From Hanleya hanleyi (lineage: Eukaryota; Mollusca; Polyplacophora; Lepidopleurida; Hanleyidae): a stretch of 64,000 nucleotides of DNA. A program made the position numbers and the translations under genes. The notes under the pieces are model-generated. The model did not search any database. It was not told the origin of the DNA and saw only the letters and a program-made list of their open reading frames with translations. Positions 8,227 to 18,430 of this stretch are shown one piece after another. The DNA is taken from contig JAVTVY010008188.1 of NCBI GenBank assembly GCA_036873755.1, positions 62,001 through 126,000 of the forward strand, in the 5' to 3' direction. Position 1 is the first letter of the stretch, and each line of letters starts with the position of its first letter.

Positions 8227-8906
8227 ATGTTTTACCTCACTCTACCCAGCATGGGAATGTGGCCTCGTGGATATCCAATAACCTTGCTCGTGGTACAACG
8301 TGCGAGCCAATGAAGTGTGGTACGAGGTGACCTACGAAGGAAAAACCACCCGACTCACCCTCCCCGAAGGCCAATACGATATCCCCAAGGAGTGCATGCA
8401 GGGGCTGACAAGACTGTTGCATTATAAGGCCCTACGGGAGGTCACGAATGTTTCAAAACCCATCAAATCCTTTCCCTTCAAGAATCACGTGGACTTCGAT
8501 TACAACGCACACAACGACAAGGCACACATCCACCTCACCGCCAACGTGAGTGTCGTACTGAGTTCTATCCTACAGCAAATGCTGGGCCTCGCTCACGCGA
8601 CCTACACGGGATCCATCCGAGGATCATGGCCAGATCCCGATGGATATGAAGTCGGACGTGGTCGACAACCACATCGTGGGCGATATCAACACACATCTGT
8701 TACGGGTGGTCCCCATTAAAAAAAAGAATGGAGATCAAATCACCCACAGTTTCACCCACATGCTCTACATACCCGTACGACAAACCGACATCAACACTAT
8801 CACTGTGGATATAAGAGATGACACGGGACGACCGGTGGCATTCGAACGAGGAAAAGTGGTGCTGACACTTCATTTTCGACAAGCACGTGCTCCCCATTTT
8901 GTATAA
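8227..8906 (+). pseudogene. Polinton penton-like minor capsid protein, deleted and frameshifted
   Basis: Starts MFYLTLPS at 8227 and ends in IRDDTGRPVAFERGKVVLTL, a C-terminal segment characteristic of Polinton minor capsid (penton, single jelly roll) proteins that fill capsid vertices. After about ten codons the frame is lost, and part of the N-terminal region seems missing before WYNVRANEVWYEV at about 8290. A second break lies at about 8640. The TAA at 8904-8906 overlaps the next ATG by one base. The remaining middle and C-terminal parts are well preserved. Confidence 0.8.
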
Positions 8907-9310
8907 TGAAGGTACCTTACGAGTGCGATGCACGCAGCTATATGGATTATTATGCCCAACATGCCGGGGGTGGCCTTCCGGTATTTGCAGGTGCACGCAT
9001 GCAACGAGGACATGGGCTGGGAAACATACTCGGGAGTATCGTCAAAACGTTCTTGCCCTTGGTGACGCGTGGGGTGAAAGCTATCGGCAAACAAGCGGTA
9101 CGCAGTGGACTGCAAGTCGCCGGTGATGTCTTGGGGGGTACGGCACCCAAAGAAGCCTTGAAACGGCGAGCCAAAGAAGCGGGAGGGGTCTTGGTGGCCA
9201 AAGCACAACGCACCGTAGGGAATAAAAGACCTGCACCACCGAGACCACGCAGCAGTCGACGTCCGATCCAGCGACGACGCACATCGAAGACCCAGGATAT
9301 CTTTTCTTAA
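8906..9310 (+). CDS. Adenovirus pVI-like / Polinton minor capsid protein
   Basis: A 134-residue intact frame. Near the N-terminus is YYAQHAGGGLPVFAG, then QRGHGLG and an amphipathic, Gly/Ala/Leu-rich stretch (LGSIVKTFLPLVTRGVKAIG). The C-terminus is strongly basic (RPRSSRRPIQRRR). This pattern is usual for Polinton proteins compared with adenovirus pVI/pX, which sit inside the capsid and can disrupt membranes or bind DNA. GG sites near the N-terminus could be cut by the adenain-type protease at 10578, by analogy. The gene overlaps the penton stop (TAATG) and ends 3 bp before the major capsid ATG. Confidence 0.78.
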   Translation: MKVPYECDARSYMDYYAQHAGGGLPVFAGARMQRGHGLGNILGSIVKTFLPLVTRGVKAIGKQAVRSGLQVAGDVLGGTAPKEALKRRAKEAGGVLVAKAQRTVGNKRPAPPRPRSSRRPIQRRRTSKTQDIFS

Positions 9311-9313
9311 AAC

Positions 9314-10576
9314 ATGTCCTTAATCCACGCAGAGTCCTGCCCCTCCACCATCAGTAAATGTGATTTGTGGACCGTTCCGCCCACACAGACCAGTGCCGAA
9401 CAAGGATTATGGGTGGAGCATCTCCCGCTCTCCAGCATCAACGAAACAGGGCCCATCGAGTTCACCATCAGTAATGCGGATACGGCCTATGTGGATTTAG
9501 CCCATACATACTTGTATGTGAAAGCCAAGGTCGTCAATGGAGATGGTTCCAGAATCATCCAAGCTGCAACGGTGGGCCCGATGAATCTCTGGCTGCACTC
9601 TACGTTTCAACAGGTGGATATTTTTATCAGCGACAAACTCAACAGTGACTCGACCAACACGTACCCCTATCTAGCCTACATCGAGACGCTGTTGTCGTAT
9701 GGACGAGAGGCTAAAGAATCTCCGCTGACAGCCGCTTTATTCTACCAAGACACAGCCGAGCAGATGGACACTGTGGACAATGAAGGATATAACAAACGGA
9801 AGGCTTTCACCGCGAACGGCGCCTCGGTGGATCTCATGGGTCGACTGCACACAGACCTCTTCATGCAAGACCGGTACCTCTTGAACAAGATTCCCATCAA
9901 ATCCGACTGATACGGGCGCATCCGACCTTCGCCTTGATGGCCACTAACGTAGAGGGGCATGCAGCTGAAACCGAATCCAGCCGTTCATTGGGACACATGA
10001 GAGCCTTGGAAACAAAAACCAGCCCAGTACCATATCCGACGTGTGCAAACCAAAGTGTTCTCTGTGCCTGCTGGAAATATGAGCGCCAACAAAGAAAACC
10101 TGTTCCTGGGGGAACTACCCAAACGATTGATCCTGGCCTGTGTGGAAAATACTAGCTTCAGCGGAGCCTACCCAGAGAACCCGTTTGACTTTCAACATTT
10201 CGGCATCAATTTTGTGGCCCTGCATGGGGACGGACAACAGGTCCCAGCCACGGCCTTAACCCCGAACTTTGGGCGCAGGAATTTCAATCGAGCCTATCAG
10301 AGCCTGTTTACAGCCACCGGTCAAATCAACCAGGACGAAGGGAATATGATCAGTCGTGAGGACTACGCGAACGGATACACGTTTTTCTGTTTCGATCTGA
10401 CCCCCACCTTAGAGAACGATCATCAGCTGGCCCTGGCCAAGCAAGGCAACTTACCGTTGGAAATCCACTTTGCACGAGCCCTCGGGACCACCGTCAATGT
10501 GATCTGCTACGCCGAGTTTGATAACATCATTCAAGTGGACAAGGCGCGCAACGTCCTGTGTGACTTTCCCACCTAA
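9314..10576 (+). pseudogene. Polinton major capsid protein (double jelly roll), two frameshifts
   Basis: The first part (MSLIHAESCPS.. to residue 198) contains EFTISNADTAYVDLAHTYLYV, cut here to its NADTAYVDLAHTYLYV core, which is typical of invertebrate Polinton hexon-like proteins (often labelled F54H12.2-like). The frame breaks at about 9900 and again between about 9970 and 10030. The last 170 residues are open (FLGELPKRLILACVEN, NGYTFFCFDLTP, ARNVLCDFPT) and stop at 10574-10576. This protein would form the capsid shell. Both breaks fall between the two jelly-roll halves. It is followed by the protease ATG one base later. Confidence 0.88.
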
Positions 10577-10577
10577 C

Positions 10578-11033
10578 ATGGATACATACCAGATAACCAC
10601 CGTGCTGGAGAATGACACAGGGACAGGTATGGTCTTTCATGGGGTGTTCGCCCGAGATGTGTTCCCATTAGGCCGTATGTATCCTGCTGCTTACGTTCTC
10701 AACACGGACCCGACGGATCGGCCCGGTGAACATTGGGTGGGCTTGTACTTGACAGAACAGCAGGGCGAATACTTTGACCCGTACGGCCTGCCACCCCTCC
10801 ATCCCGATTTAACAGACTGCATGGATCAAGACACAGAGACGTGGTGTTGGAACATTGAAACGTTGCAAAGCCTGACCAGTAGCGTGTGCGGACAATATTG
10901 CTTGTTTTACCTGTACCATCGATGCCGGAGAAGAACCTTATCTACCACCGTACAGATGTTTGACGAGTACCCCAAGGCCGAGGACCGCGATATACTCGTA
11001 TATTTCAATGCACAAGCCCCGTTCTGGGCTTAA
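10578..11033 (+). CDS. Adenain-like cysteine protease (capsid maturation), intact
   Basis: A 151-residue frame from the ATG at 10578 (MDTYQITTV); upstream in-frame Met codons lie inside the capsid gene. The catalytic residues of the adenain/Ulp1 type are all visible: His in GEHWVGLYL, Asp in EYFDPYG, Gln in ETLQSL and Cys in SVCGQYC, with Gln seven residues before Cys as in adenain. The enzyme matures capsid precursors. It is the best-preserved enzyme of the element. The last codons (APFWA) are encoded by the first of four stem-loop repeats. Confidence 0.9.
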   Translation: MDTYQITTVLENDTGTGMVFHGVFARDVFPLGRMYPAAYVLNTDPTDRPGEHWVGLYLTEQQGEYFDPYGLPPLHPDLTDCMDQDTETWCWNIETLQSLTSSVCGQYCLFYLYHRCRRRTLSTTVQMFDEYPKAEDRDILVYFNAQAPFWA

Positions 11034-11146
11034 ATTGTTTCAGTGTACAAGCCCCCTGTTCTGGGCTTAAGTTCTTTCACGAAAAGCCCCCTGTTCTGGG
11101 CTCCACTTCTATCGATTTCAATGTACAAGCCCCCTATTCTGGGCTT
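11014..11146 (+). repeat. Four small stem-loops at the end of the protease gene
   Basis: AAGCCCCCTGTTCTGGGCTT-type units lie at 11014-11032, 11049-11068, 11083-11102 and 11127-11146. Each can fold with an AAGCCC/GGGCTT stem and a 7-8 base loop, and most are preceded by TTTCA..GTACA. The first copy codes for the end of the protease. Copies two and three are identical over the core. They could shape the mRNA 3' end or be a simple duplication of it. Confidence 0.75.
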
Positions 11147-11193
11147 CAGTTTTTACGTGGTTGTTCTCACGCTGTTGTTGTTAGTTATTGTTG

Positions 11194-11199
11194 AATAAA
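11194..11199 (+). terminator. Polyadenylation signal for the rightward Polinton transcript
   Basis: AATAAA in TTGAATAAAAAACAAA, 160 bp after the protease stop and after the stem-loops. A TGTTGTTGTT-rich tract precedes it and TGTGTGTTTT follows at about 11236. It is the natural end of the capsid-protease transcript. Confidence 0.6.
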
Positions 11200-11325
11200 A
11201 AACAAAATGAGATCTCACCAAAAAAACCCTGTCTTGTGTGTTTTCTATATGAGCATAATGCATGAAAGCTATAACAGACATGTGGCGATTCGGTGAAACT
11301 GGCTTTGAACACCGTGGAGAAAGTA

Positions 11326-12298
11326 GCCAGTCGGATGCTCCTCCACGAGAGCTTCAAAATAAGACCTCATACGACTCCATCGGACCCATAGTGACCCATG
11401 TCGGCGCCAAAATGTCTATTTCCATATACTTGGTCTACTGCGCATGCGCAAAATGACGTCAGTTTTACGTCACATCCACCCAGTTGGATGCTCCTTCACG
11501 AATATTTCACATTGATACCTCACTCGACCCCATCAGACCATTAGGGGCTACCTAGACCCCAAAACGTCTATTTTCATACCCTTTTCCCACAATTCCCTGT
11601 CTCTGCATGCGCAGAATGTTGAACACGAACAACACACTAGTTCAGGCGGATGCTCCCTCACGAGAACTTCAAAATAAGACCTCATACGACACCATAGGAT
11701 CATTAGGGGCTCCCCTAGACCCCAAAATGTCTATTTTCATACCCTTTTCCCACAATTCCTGCTACTCGCATGCGCAGAATGACGTCAGTTCCACGTCATA
11801 CCCATCCCGTCGGATGCTCCCTCACGAATGCTTCACATTGATACCTCACTCGATCCAATCGGCCCGCTCGTGGCCCACCTAGACCCCAAACGTCTATTTC
11901 CGTACCCTTTTCCCACAATTCCCTGTCTGCGCATGCGCAGAATGTGGACAACGAACGATGCACTAGTCCAGGTGGATGCTCCTCCACGAATGTTTCACAT
12001 TGATACCTCATACGACTCCATCGGACCAGTAGTGGCCCACCTAGACCCCAAAAACGTCTATTTCCATACACTTTGTCTACTGCGCATGCGCAGAATGATG
12101 TCAGTTCCACGTCGCACCCATCCCGTGGGATGCCCCTTCACGAATGCTTCACTTTAACATCTCATTCGATCCAATCGGTACACTAGGGACCCCTCTCGCC
12201 CCTGAAGATTGTCCGAGAATGCCGGGGAATTTGGGACTACTTTCTGTCAGCGGAGGCAAACCGCATCACCACCAGGCCGTATCACGGCAGAGGAATAC
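11326..12298 (-). repeat. Right terminal inverted repeat, six tandem subunits
   Basis: Reverse complement of 1386-2355, with six subunits at the same spacing. TGCGCATGCGCA palindromes are perfect at 11439-11450, 11928-11939 and 12081-12092 and degraded at about 11585 and 11770. TGACGTCA occurs at 11454-11461 and 11780-11787. The match with the left TIR ends at AGGAATAC (12291-12298). The left side continues past this point with Polinton-like sequence, so the right end may be shortened. Confidence 0.9.
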
Positions 12299-12329
12299 TT
12301 GTGAATTGAAAACTTTCAGTACTGTATGG

Positions 12330-13660
12330 ATTTACATGTGATAGTGACGTACAAGAAAACAAACACTCCCCGTAATGCACCTACCTACCAATGTCCAGAT
12401 CCGAAGATTGAAAAGTGTGCGATATACAGCTCGGACTTGAGGGAAACTATCCTTACAATGACTGAGGTAAAGTGGGTGTGTCTGGTTGCCATGGAAACGA
12501 CCCACATGAGCAAAAGCAATGCATGACACATCGTCTCCCCCTAATGCACCTACCTACCAAACTTCAGATCAGTAGCTTGAAAAGTGTTCGATATACAGTC
12601 CGGGCACGAGAGAAGCTACTTTTGCAATCGCTGAGACAAAGAGGGTGTGTCTGGTTGCCACGGAAATGGCCCACATGAGCGAAAGCAACGCATGGCACTT
12701 CGTCTCTCTCCTAATGCACCTACCTACCAAACTTCAGATCAGTAGATTGAAAAGTGTACGATACACAGTCCGGACACAAGCGAAACTACATTAGAATGGC
12801 TGAGATAAAGAGGGTATGTCTGGTTGCCATGGAAACGACCCAGACGAATGAAAGCAACGCATGACACATCGTCTCTCTCTAATGCACCTACCTACCAAAC
12901 TTCAGATCAGTAGATTGGAAAGTGTGCGATACACAGTCCGGACACAAGCGAAACTACATTAGAATGGCTGAGATAAAGAGGGTATGTCTGGTTGCCATGG
13001 AAACGACCCAGACGAATGAAAGCAACGCATGACACATCGTCTCTCCCTAATGCACCTACCTACCAAACTTCAGATCAGTAGCTTAAAAAGTGTGCGATAT
13101 ACAGTCCGGACACGAGAGAAACTACCTTTACAATGGATGAGATAAAGAGGGTTTGTCGGGTTGCCATGGAAACGGCCCACATGAGCGAAAGCAGCGCGTG
13201 ACACGTCTCCCTCTAATGCACCTACCTACCAAACTTCAGATCTGTAGCTTGAAAAGTGTGCGATACACAGTCCGGACACAAGCGAAACTACATTAGAATG
13301 GCTGAGATAAAGAGGGTACGTCTGGTTGCCATGGAAACGACCCAGACGAATGAAAGCAACGCATGACACATCGTCTCTCCCTAATGCACCTGCCTACCAA
13401 ACTTCAGATCAGTAGCTTAAAAAGTGTGCGATATACAGTCCGGACACGAGAGAAACTACCTTTACAATGGATGAGATAAAAAGGGTGTGTCTGGTTGCCA
13501 TGGAAACGGCCCACATGAGCGAAAGCAACGCATGACACATCGCCTCCCGCTAATGCACCTACCTACCAAACGTCGAATGTGTAGTTTGAAAAGTGTCCGG
13601 ACACGAAACGGACGGACAGCGCCATCCCATAACACGTCCGCTTTTTCAGCGGTCGTATAA
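12330..13660 (+). repeat. Tandem array of about 168-bp units with a terminal hairpin
   Basis: TAATGCACCTACCTACCA anchors occur at 12373, 12542, 12712, 12880, 13048, 13214, 13382 and 13551, spacing 166-170 bp, with the last unit shortened. Each unit holds GGTTGCCATGGAAACG and CAGTCCGGACACGAG. The array ends with ACGGACGGACAGCG and a hairpin at 13634-13656 (ACGTCCGC / GCGGTCGT arms) followed by TATAAAAAAA. The array at 20.2-21.7 kb has the same end, so both appear to be copies of one repeat-carrying mobile element. Confidence 0.85.
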
Positions 13661-16307
13661 AAAAATCGACATTTAAAGAAAAAAATATACTCATTCATCT
13701 AGATCCCACAAGCCTTGCAACTGTAGAAAACACTGAAACTTGAAAGACGGCCCGCGATGTCAGTGTATTCGACCTCACTTATCCCCCGCGGGACTCGGGA
13801 CTCGATTTGGGTGAAATAACACACGGATTTCTAAAAAAAAATATTGTGTTATGTATGCTTGGTTTGAATATTTTACATTCGGTATCAGCGATGATTTTAG
13901 AAAGTCAAAATCTTAACGTATTTCTCCATCAGCGCAGTTATTCTAGGTGAACAGGCCACATGACTGAAACGACTAGTGAAATTGGACGGAACGTGGTCTG
14001 TTTTGCAAGATGGTCAAGATAAAACCTTCAGGTAAAAAAGATACATTTAGCGTTGTGAAGATGGGAAAAGTAGGCGAGCTTTGTATCAATGTACTCAGTC
14101 AAGTTTAGCAGAGCGAACACAACTGTTGTACCAAACTGCTGATGAATATTGCAGAAAAGCAATGACTTTCAAGTTAAAGCTGTGTCCCGGTCCTGGAAAG
14201 ACGAGGCGATACAGTTTTTTCATACCTTTTCAAAAAGCATACGTTTTAGGTGATTGGGAGTTCCGTCAGTCCATGTATTCGAGTTATTAACTTGAATACT
14301 TACAATTTTGTTTGATTGTCGCTATATAGCTGAAATATTGCTGAACGCGACGTTAAACCTTAATTCTCTCTCTCTCTCTTATCTACAAGTTGCAATTTAT
14401 TCAGTGGATAAACATGGCGAGACGATGTGTCGAATACGATAACCGAGGGAAACGGTCGATGTCACTGTTGCCCAAAACTCGGGGAAATCCTGAAAAGTAT
14501 TTTGCTAGTGATCCATACATGCTGACAGTGAGGTCAGGACCAAATATAGAGGTCAACAGGTCAAAGTTCAATGCTAATTGTTGTGATCCAGAAATTCATT
14601 GAAAATTACCACGTCTGCGGTATATCTCTAGTTCTGGGATGTGTATACCACTGCGAAATTAAATCCAACTGGGGTTGGGTAGTTCTGTATCATTGTGGAT
14701 AGCCAAAACATCCCATTGTATACTGGAAAATCTTTGACTGATCTGGATTGTTCATGTCTATGAGATAATTTTGGATTATTTCGGATCCAGCAATTGGATA
14801 ATACTGGATCCAACCATTTTGGATAATATTGACTAGTCCATCATCCGAACACACACTTCCACTTTAAAAATAAGAAACCTTTTCCAGGTAGCTTCCGCCG
14901 ATTGTATTTCTTTAAAATGTTGTTTTTTTCGTTCGTACTACTTCGTGGCAAAAAACCCCGAACAAATCATGCACCAAGTGAGAGAAAAATAGTTTCACAT
15001 CTATGGTCTGGTCTCGTGCAACATCACACAGTCGTGCCCCTCGTGTCCCCGGCTGCAATGTCAAGTGAGTGAGTGAGCGAGTGAGTGAATATGATTTACG
15101 ACGTTATTGTGTCCTATTTATTTTCAAACCCCACGGATGGGGTCCTGTTCCTTTTTATACCACTTCAACGTCAAATATTTCAAAACAGATACATGCAATT
15201 CCATTGGATTTTTGAAAAGGAGAGACATGCTTAGGGCATTGTGACACTAGACAAGGTCTCGTACTATAATGCAAGACACAGTACCTCGACCCGCCCCGGT
15301 AGGAATCCATATTGGCACCCTTGCTGAAAGTACAGTATTACGCCGAAACTCCGAACAACGCATGTCAGCTGTATGACTTCCGTTAACATGGAGATCAACT
15401 TGAGACGAAAAACCAGGAGAAACACCTTAAATTAGAAGAGATCCTTTGGGGGTAGAATCAAGGGAATGTCCATTTCATTCGGATACATAGTATATGTCTT
15501 GATAAGGGAGAAATACAACGAGGACTGTGAGCGGAAACACATTCAAAAGCATGTGGTGGGCTCCGCGTGCGACGGATCACGGTTTATACTGGAGAGGTGC
15601 AAAACCCCTGCACCATTAATGAGCGAGGTACTAGGACTATGGGCATTGTGAAATTCCCTTAACTCTCTAAGATGAGACTGATGCTGCATGTTACTCACTT
15701 GAACAGTTCGAACACGGCAACACTGATATTCCTGTATTATATTCAACTGTTGTTTCCAGAACAAAGCTGGATCTTTCTAAAATAAGGGTGTGAGTGAGTG
15801 AATATGATTTAACGTCGTTTTCAACACTATTTCAGTCATATCACGACGATTAGGTCCTATTCCTTTTCACACCCGGAAAAACCACGGTTAGGGTCCTGTT
15901 CGTTTTAACATCTGGAACCTCTCATTTTTGCACTCCGCAAAAGTGAACCATTCATTTTCCAGCACGATTTCCCCAACGGCCAGCCTTTTCTCCTATTTTC
16001 GAAGACTTCAAAAAATCACATTACGGGGAAATTCAAGGTTGGTAACTTTTGAAATGACGAAGGGAGATTACTTTGCTAAAAGCCTGCGCGAACATTTTCA
16101 CCCATGGGGTTTTGAAAGAGATTCAACCAGTCACAAAACATGGAGAATATAATTATTATTTCAAATAGGATCTGCATACGTGTTGGCAATGGTCATATCT
16201 ATTTATCGGTAAAAGCTTATGAAAGACTTTCCGCTAAAGTTCGCACCAACAATGATCGGATGGTTAAAATATACATGTCTAGCTAAGCAGATATATTCAC
16301 GGATATA
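13661..16307. other. AT-rich non-coding stretch with SINE tails
   Basis: No gene recognised. It contains partial SINE tails: plus strand at about 14310-14380 (ATAGCTGAAATATTGCTGA then CT repeats), minus strand at about 15065-15140, and minus strand at about 15787-15905. The last includes the GGTGTGAAAAGGAATAGGA block shared with 22.1 kb. Short frames at 14081, 14390 and 15466 show no domain. Confidence 0.55.
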
Positions 16308-16661
16308 ACATCACACATTCAGATGGTAACATTAACATCACACATTCAGATGGTAACATTAACATCAGACATTCACATGGTAACATTAACATCACACATT
16401 CACATGGTAACATTAACATCACACATTCAGATGGTAACATTAACATCACACATTCAGATGGTAACATTAACATCACACATTCCGATGGTAACATTAACAT
16501 CACACATTCAGATGGTAACATTAACATCACACATTCAGATGGTAACATTAACATCACACATTCACATGGTAACATTAACATCACACATTCACATGGTAAC
16601 ATTAACATCACACATTCACATGGTAACATTAACATCACACATTCACATGGTAACATTATCC
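16308..16661 (+). repeat. 27-bp minisatellite, 13 copies
   Basis: ATGGTAACATTAACATCACA plus CATTCAC/G begins at 16323 and repeats exactly every 27 bp through 16647, where the last copy breaks off into TATCCCGG. Units differ only at one or two positions near the end of the unit. The length is a multiple of three, so both strands give long repetitive open frames; these are not taken as genes. The array lies about 65 bp beyond the probable poly(A) signal of the first zinc-finger gene. Confidence 0.97.
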
Positions 16662-16725
16662 CGGTTGTACATGTACTTGCTATATATTTGCTGCTTTTCT
16701 GAAGACGGGAAAACAGAAAACGCTG

Positions 16726-16731
16726 TTTATT
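16726..16731 (-). terminator. Probable poly(A) signal of zinc-finger gene 1
   Basis: AATAAA on the minus strand, about 110 bp after the stop codon at 16842. No stronger signal lies between. Confidence 0.45.
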
Positions 16732-16780
16732 TATACATGTTGTTCAACTCATTTTAAAGTTTGTCGGAATATTTTCGGAT

Positions 16781-16840
16781 TTCACGACATGTTCACAGAT
16801 TTCAAGACATGTTCACAGATTTCACGACATGTTCACAGAT
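16781..16840 (+). repeat. Three perfect-length 20-bp repeats beside a stop codon
   Basis: TTCACGACATGTTCACAGAT repeats at 16781, 16801 (one base different) and 16821. The array ends one base before the stop codon of zinc-finger gene 1, so it forms the first 60 bp of that gene's 3' UTR. Confidence 0.9.
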
Positions 16841-16841
16841 T

Positions 16842-18179
16842 TCAAATGTCCGACGATTCGGTCAATTTTTCGACCAAATTCCCAACATTCCAGTTCATGT
16901 CAGAGTCCGGTGGGTTGTCATCAAAACGAACAGACTCGTGTTTAGCAGCATGCGCTTTCAAGTTAAACAGTTGAGCGAATCGTTTTTCACAAATGGTACA
17001 CTGATGAGGCTTTTCCCCGGTATGAACTAGCTGGTGCCGTTTCAAATGAGAGGATCTAGAGAATCTCTTTCCACAAAGGTTACATAGGTGTGGCTTTTCC
17101 CCTGTATGGGTTACCATGTGTTCATTGACGTGCATCTGAAGTCGGAAGTGTTTGCCACATATGGTACACGAGTATGGCTTCTCTCCTGTATGAATGCTAC
17201 TATGATCTTTCAGCGCTGACGGCTTCGTGAACTGCTTGCCACACTCCGGACAGGTTAGAAGACATATCTGTCTGTGCTTTTTGGAGTGTTCCTTCAGATC
17301 GGCTTTTCTGCGGTATTTAAGACCACACACTGAACATATGTATGGTTGTTCCCCTGTATGCATATTCATATGCTCACTATACTCCTGCTTTCCAACTTGT
17401 ATCTTACCGCAAATGTTACACACCAGTGGCTTCTTCTTTCTTTTCGGTATCTTCTGTTTCTTTTTAAATCTGTGGTCTTTTTGAGCTGAACTGTTTGGTT
17501 CTAGAAATAGTGGCCCTTTCTCAGCGGAGTAAGCATAGGGCTTTCTGATCTGTAGGATTTCATTCCGTTTTGGGACATTTCCATGACTAATCTTGGAGGT
17601 CGGATCAGAAGATCCAGATGTATTACGAGGTTTTGAGATTTCCTCTTTAGATGACACAGATGTTCCTTTTTCACTGTCATCGGAATCAGCAACACCAGTA
17701 GAAGTACTGACAACTTCTCTATGATCAACCGATCTCTTATCATCTTCAACTACAGGCATGGCGTGGTACCACTCCTGAAGATTACATTTGCCAGCTTCAG
17801 AACCAGGACAGACCGGATCACCATCACCGTAATCACTCGGACTTGGGACGGCTTCAATCTTAGCAGCTTCTATTTTCCCTGACGAACTCACCGTCGATGC
17901 AGATCGATCATCGTCGCGTTCTTGCAAATGCGTTTTCATATGCGACATAATCGAAGATTGTTCCTCAAAGCCTTTCCCACAGGTCAAACATAAGCAGGAA
18001 AAAGATAGCACATTAGTTACTTTTGTAACGCGGATTTCTATCCCCTTTTCTGTAAAGACGCAAGCCTGTAATTCCATGGAGAACAAAGTTTGGGACCTCT
18101 TCATGCCTGCACTGATGCCAGTAGGCCAACTGAACGTGTTTGAAGATGATTTCGTCGGTATTATCTTTGCTGGTTCCAT
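16842..18179 (-). CDS. C2H2 zinc-finger protein 1 (7 fingers)
   Basis: 445 residues, probably a nuclear DNA-binding regulator. A lone finger near residues 64-84 (CLTCGKGF..HMKTH) follows the shared module LFSMELQACV..GIEIRVTKV. A Ser/acidic linker and a basic patch (KKKQKIPKRKKKP) come next. Six fingers occupy about residues 250-412, several with TGEKP linkers. The tail has DMNWNV..LVEKLT, also present in gene 3. One coding exon; TTTCTAGCAG 8 bases before the ATG is a good 3' splice site, so a 5' UTR exon lies upstream. No KRAB or SCAN domain. Target genes cannot be read from sequence. Close paralogues are at 34.7 and 43.5 kb. Confidence 0.9.
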   Translation of the reverse strand: MEPAKIIPTKSSSNTFSWPTGISAGMKRSQTLFSMELQACVFTEKGIEIRVTKVTNVLSFSCLCLTCGKGFEEQSSIMSHMKTHLQERDDDRSASTVSSSGKIEAAKIEAVPSPSDYGDGDPVCPGSEAGKCNLQEWYHAMPVVEDDKRSVDHREVVSTSTGVADSDDSEKGTSVSSKEEISKPRNTSGSSDPTSKISHGNVPKRNEILQIRKPYAYSAEKGPLFLEPNSSAQKDHRFKKKQKIPKRKKKPLVCNICGKIQVGKQEYSEHMNMHTGEQPYICSVCGLKYRRKADLKEHSKKHRQICLLTCPECGKQFTKPSALKDHSSIHTGEKPYSCTICGKHFRLQMHVNEHMVTHTGEKPHLCNLCGKRFSRSSHLKRHQLVHTGEKPHQCTICEKRFAQLFNLKAHAAKHESVRFDDNPPDSDMNWNVGNLVEKLTESSDI

Positions 18180-18201
18180 GTTTTAATCTGCTAGAAAAAA
18201 A

Positions 18202-18430
18202 AATAATATATCATTTTGAATAAAACTTAGGTCACAAAAATTTCACCTAAAACAAACAGTTAATTGCCTGGGCCCATATATAATAAACTTACTACAGCAC
18301 TATTTGGGCTCAATATGACCGGACATATAAACAATAATATGTCATTTTGAATAAAACATAAATCTCAACAATTTCACCTCAACCCGTACACAATGACATG
18401 ACCGTACCGCTCTCTGGGCTCAGGATGACC
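18202..18430 (+). repeat. About 120-bp tandem duplication in the intron before zinc-finger gene 1
   Basis: TCATTTTGAATAAAAC occurs at 18211 and 18341, each followed by a TTTCACCT block (18241, 18372) and GGGCTCA(A/G)(T/G)ATGACC (18306, 18416). It lies directly upstream of the splice acceptor of the zinc-finger gene. Confidence 0.7.

Larger units (their letters stand above)
1386..12298 (+). mobile_element. Polinton/Maverick element lacking DNA polymerase B, decayed
   Basis: The unit is bounded by inverted repeats of about 970 bp (1386-2355 and 11326-12298). Between them are the Polinton hallmark genes, all rightward: chromodomain integrase, packaging ATPase, penton-like and major capsid proteins, pVI-like protein and adenain-like protease. 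Polintons are usually 15-20 kb and carry a long protein-primed family B polymerase; nothing like it appears in any frame here, so this copy probably depended on polymerase supplied from elsewhere. Several genes have frameshifts, deletions or a SINE insertion, so it is a relic. The expected 6-bp target duplication was not found. Left-type sequence may extend outward to about 1310, and the right end may be cut by the neighbouring satellite at 12.3 kb. Confidence 0.9.

Noticed and set aside
1380..12305. A 6-bp target duplication flanking the Polinton
   Set aside because: Bases outside 1386 and 12298 do not match; the right end may be truncated.
16308..16661. CRISPR-like array
   Set aside because: Direct repeats have no unique spacers, and the genome is eukaryotic.
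16297..16757. Repetitive open frames on both strands over the 27-bp array
   Set aside because: A 27-bp period leaves all frames open; there is no start context, domain or non-repeat extension.
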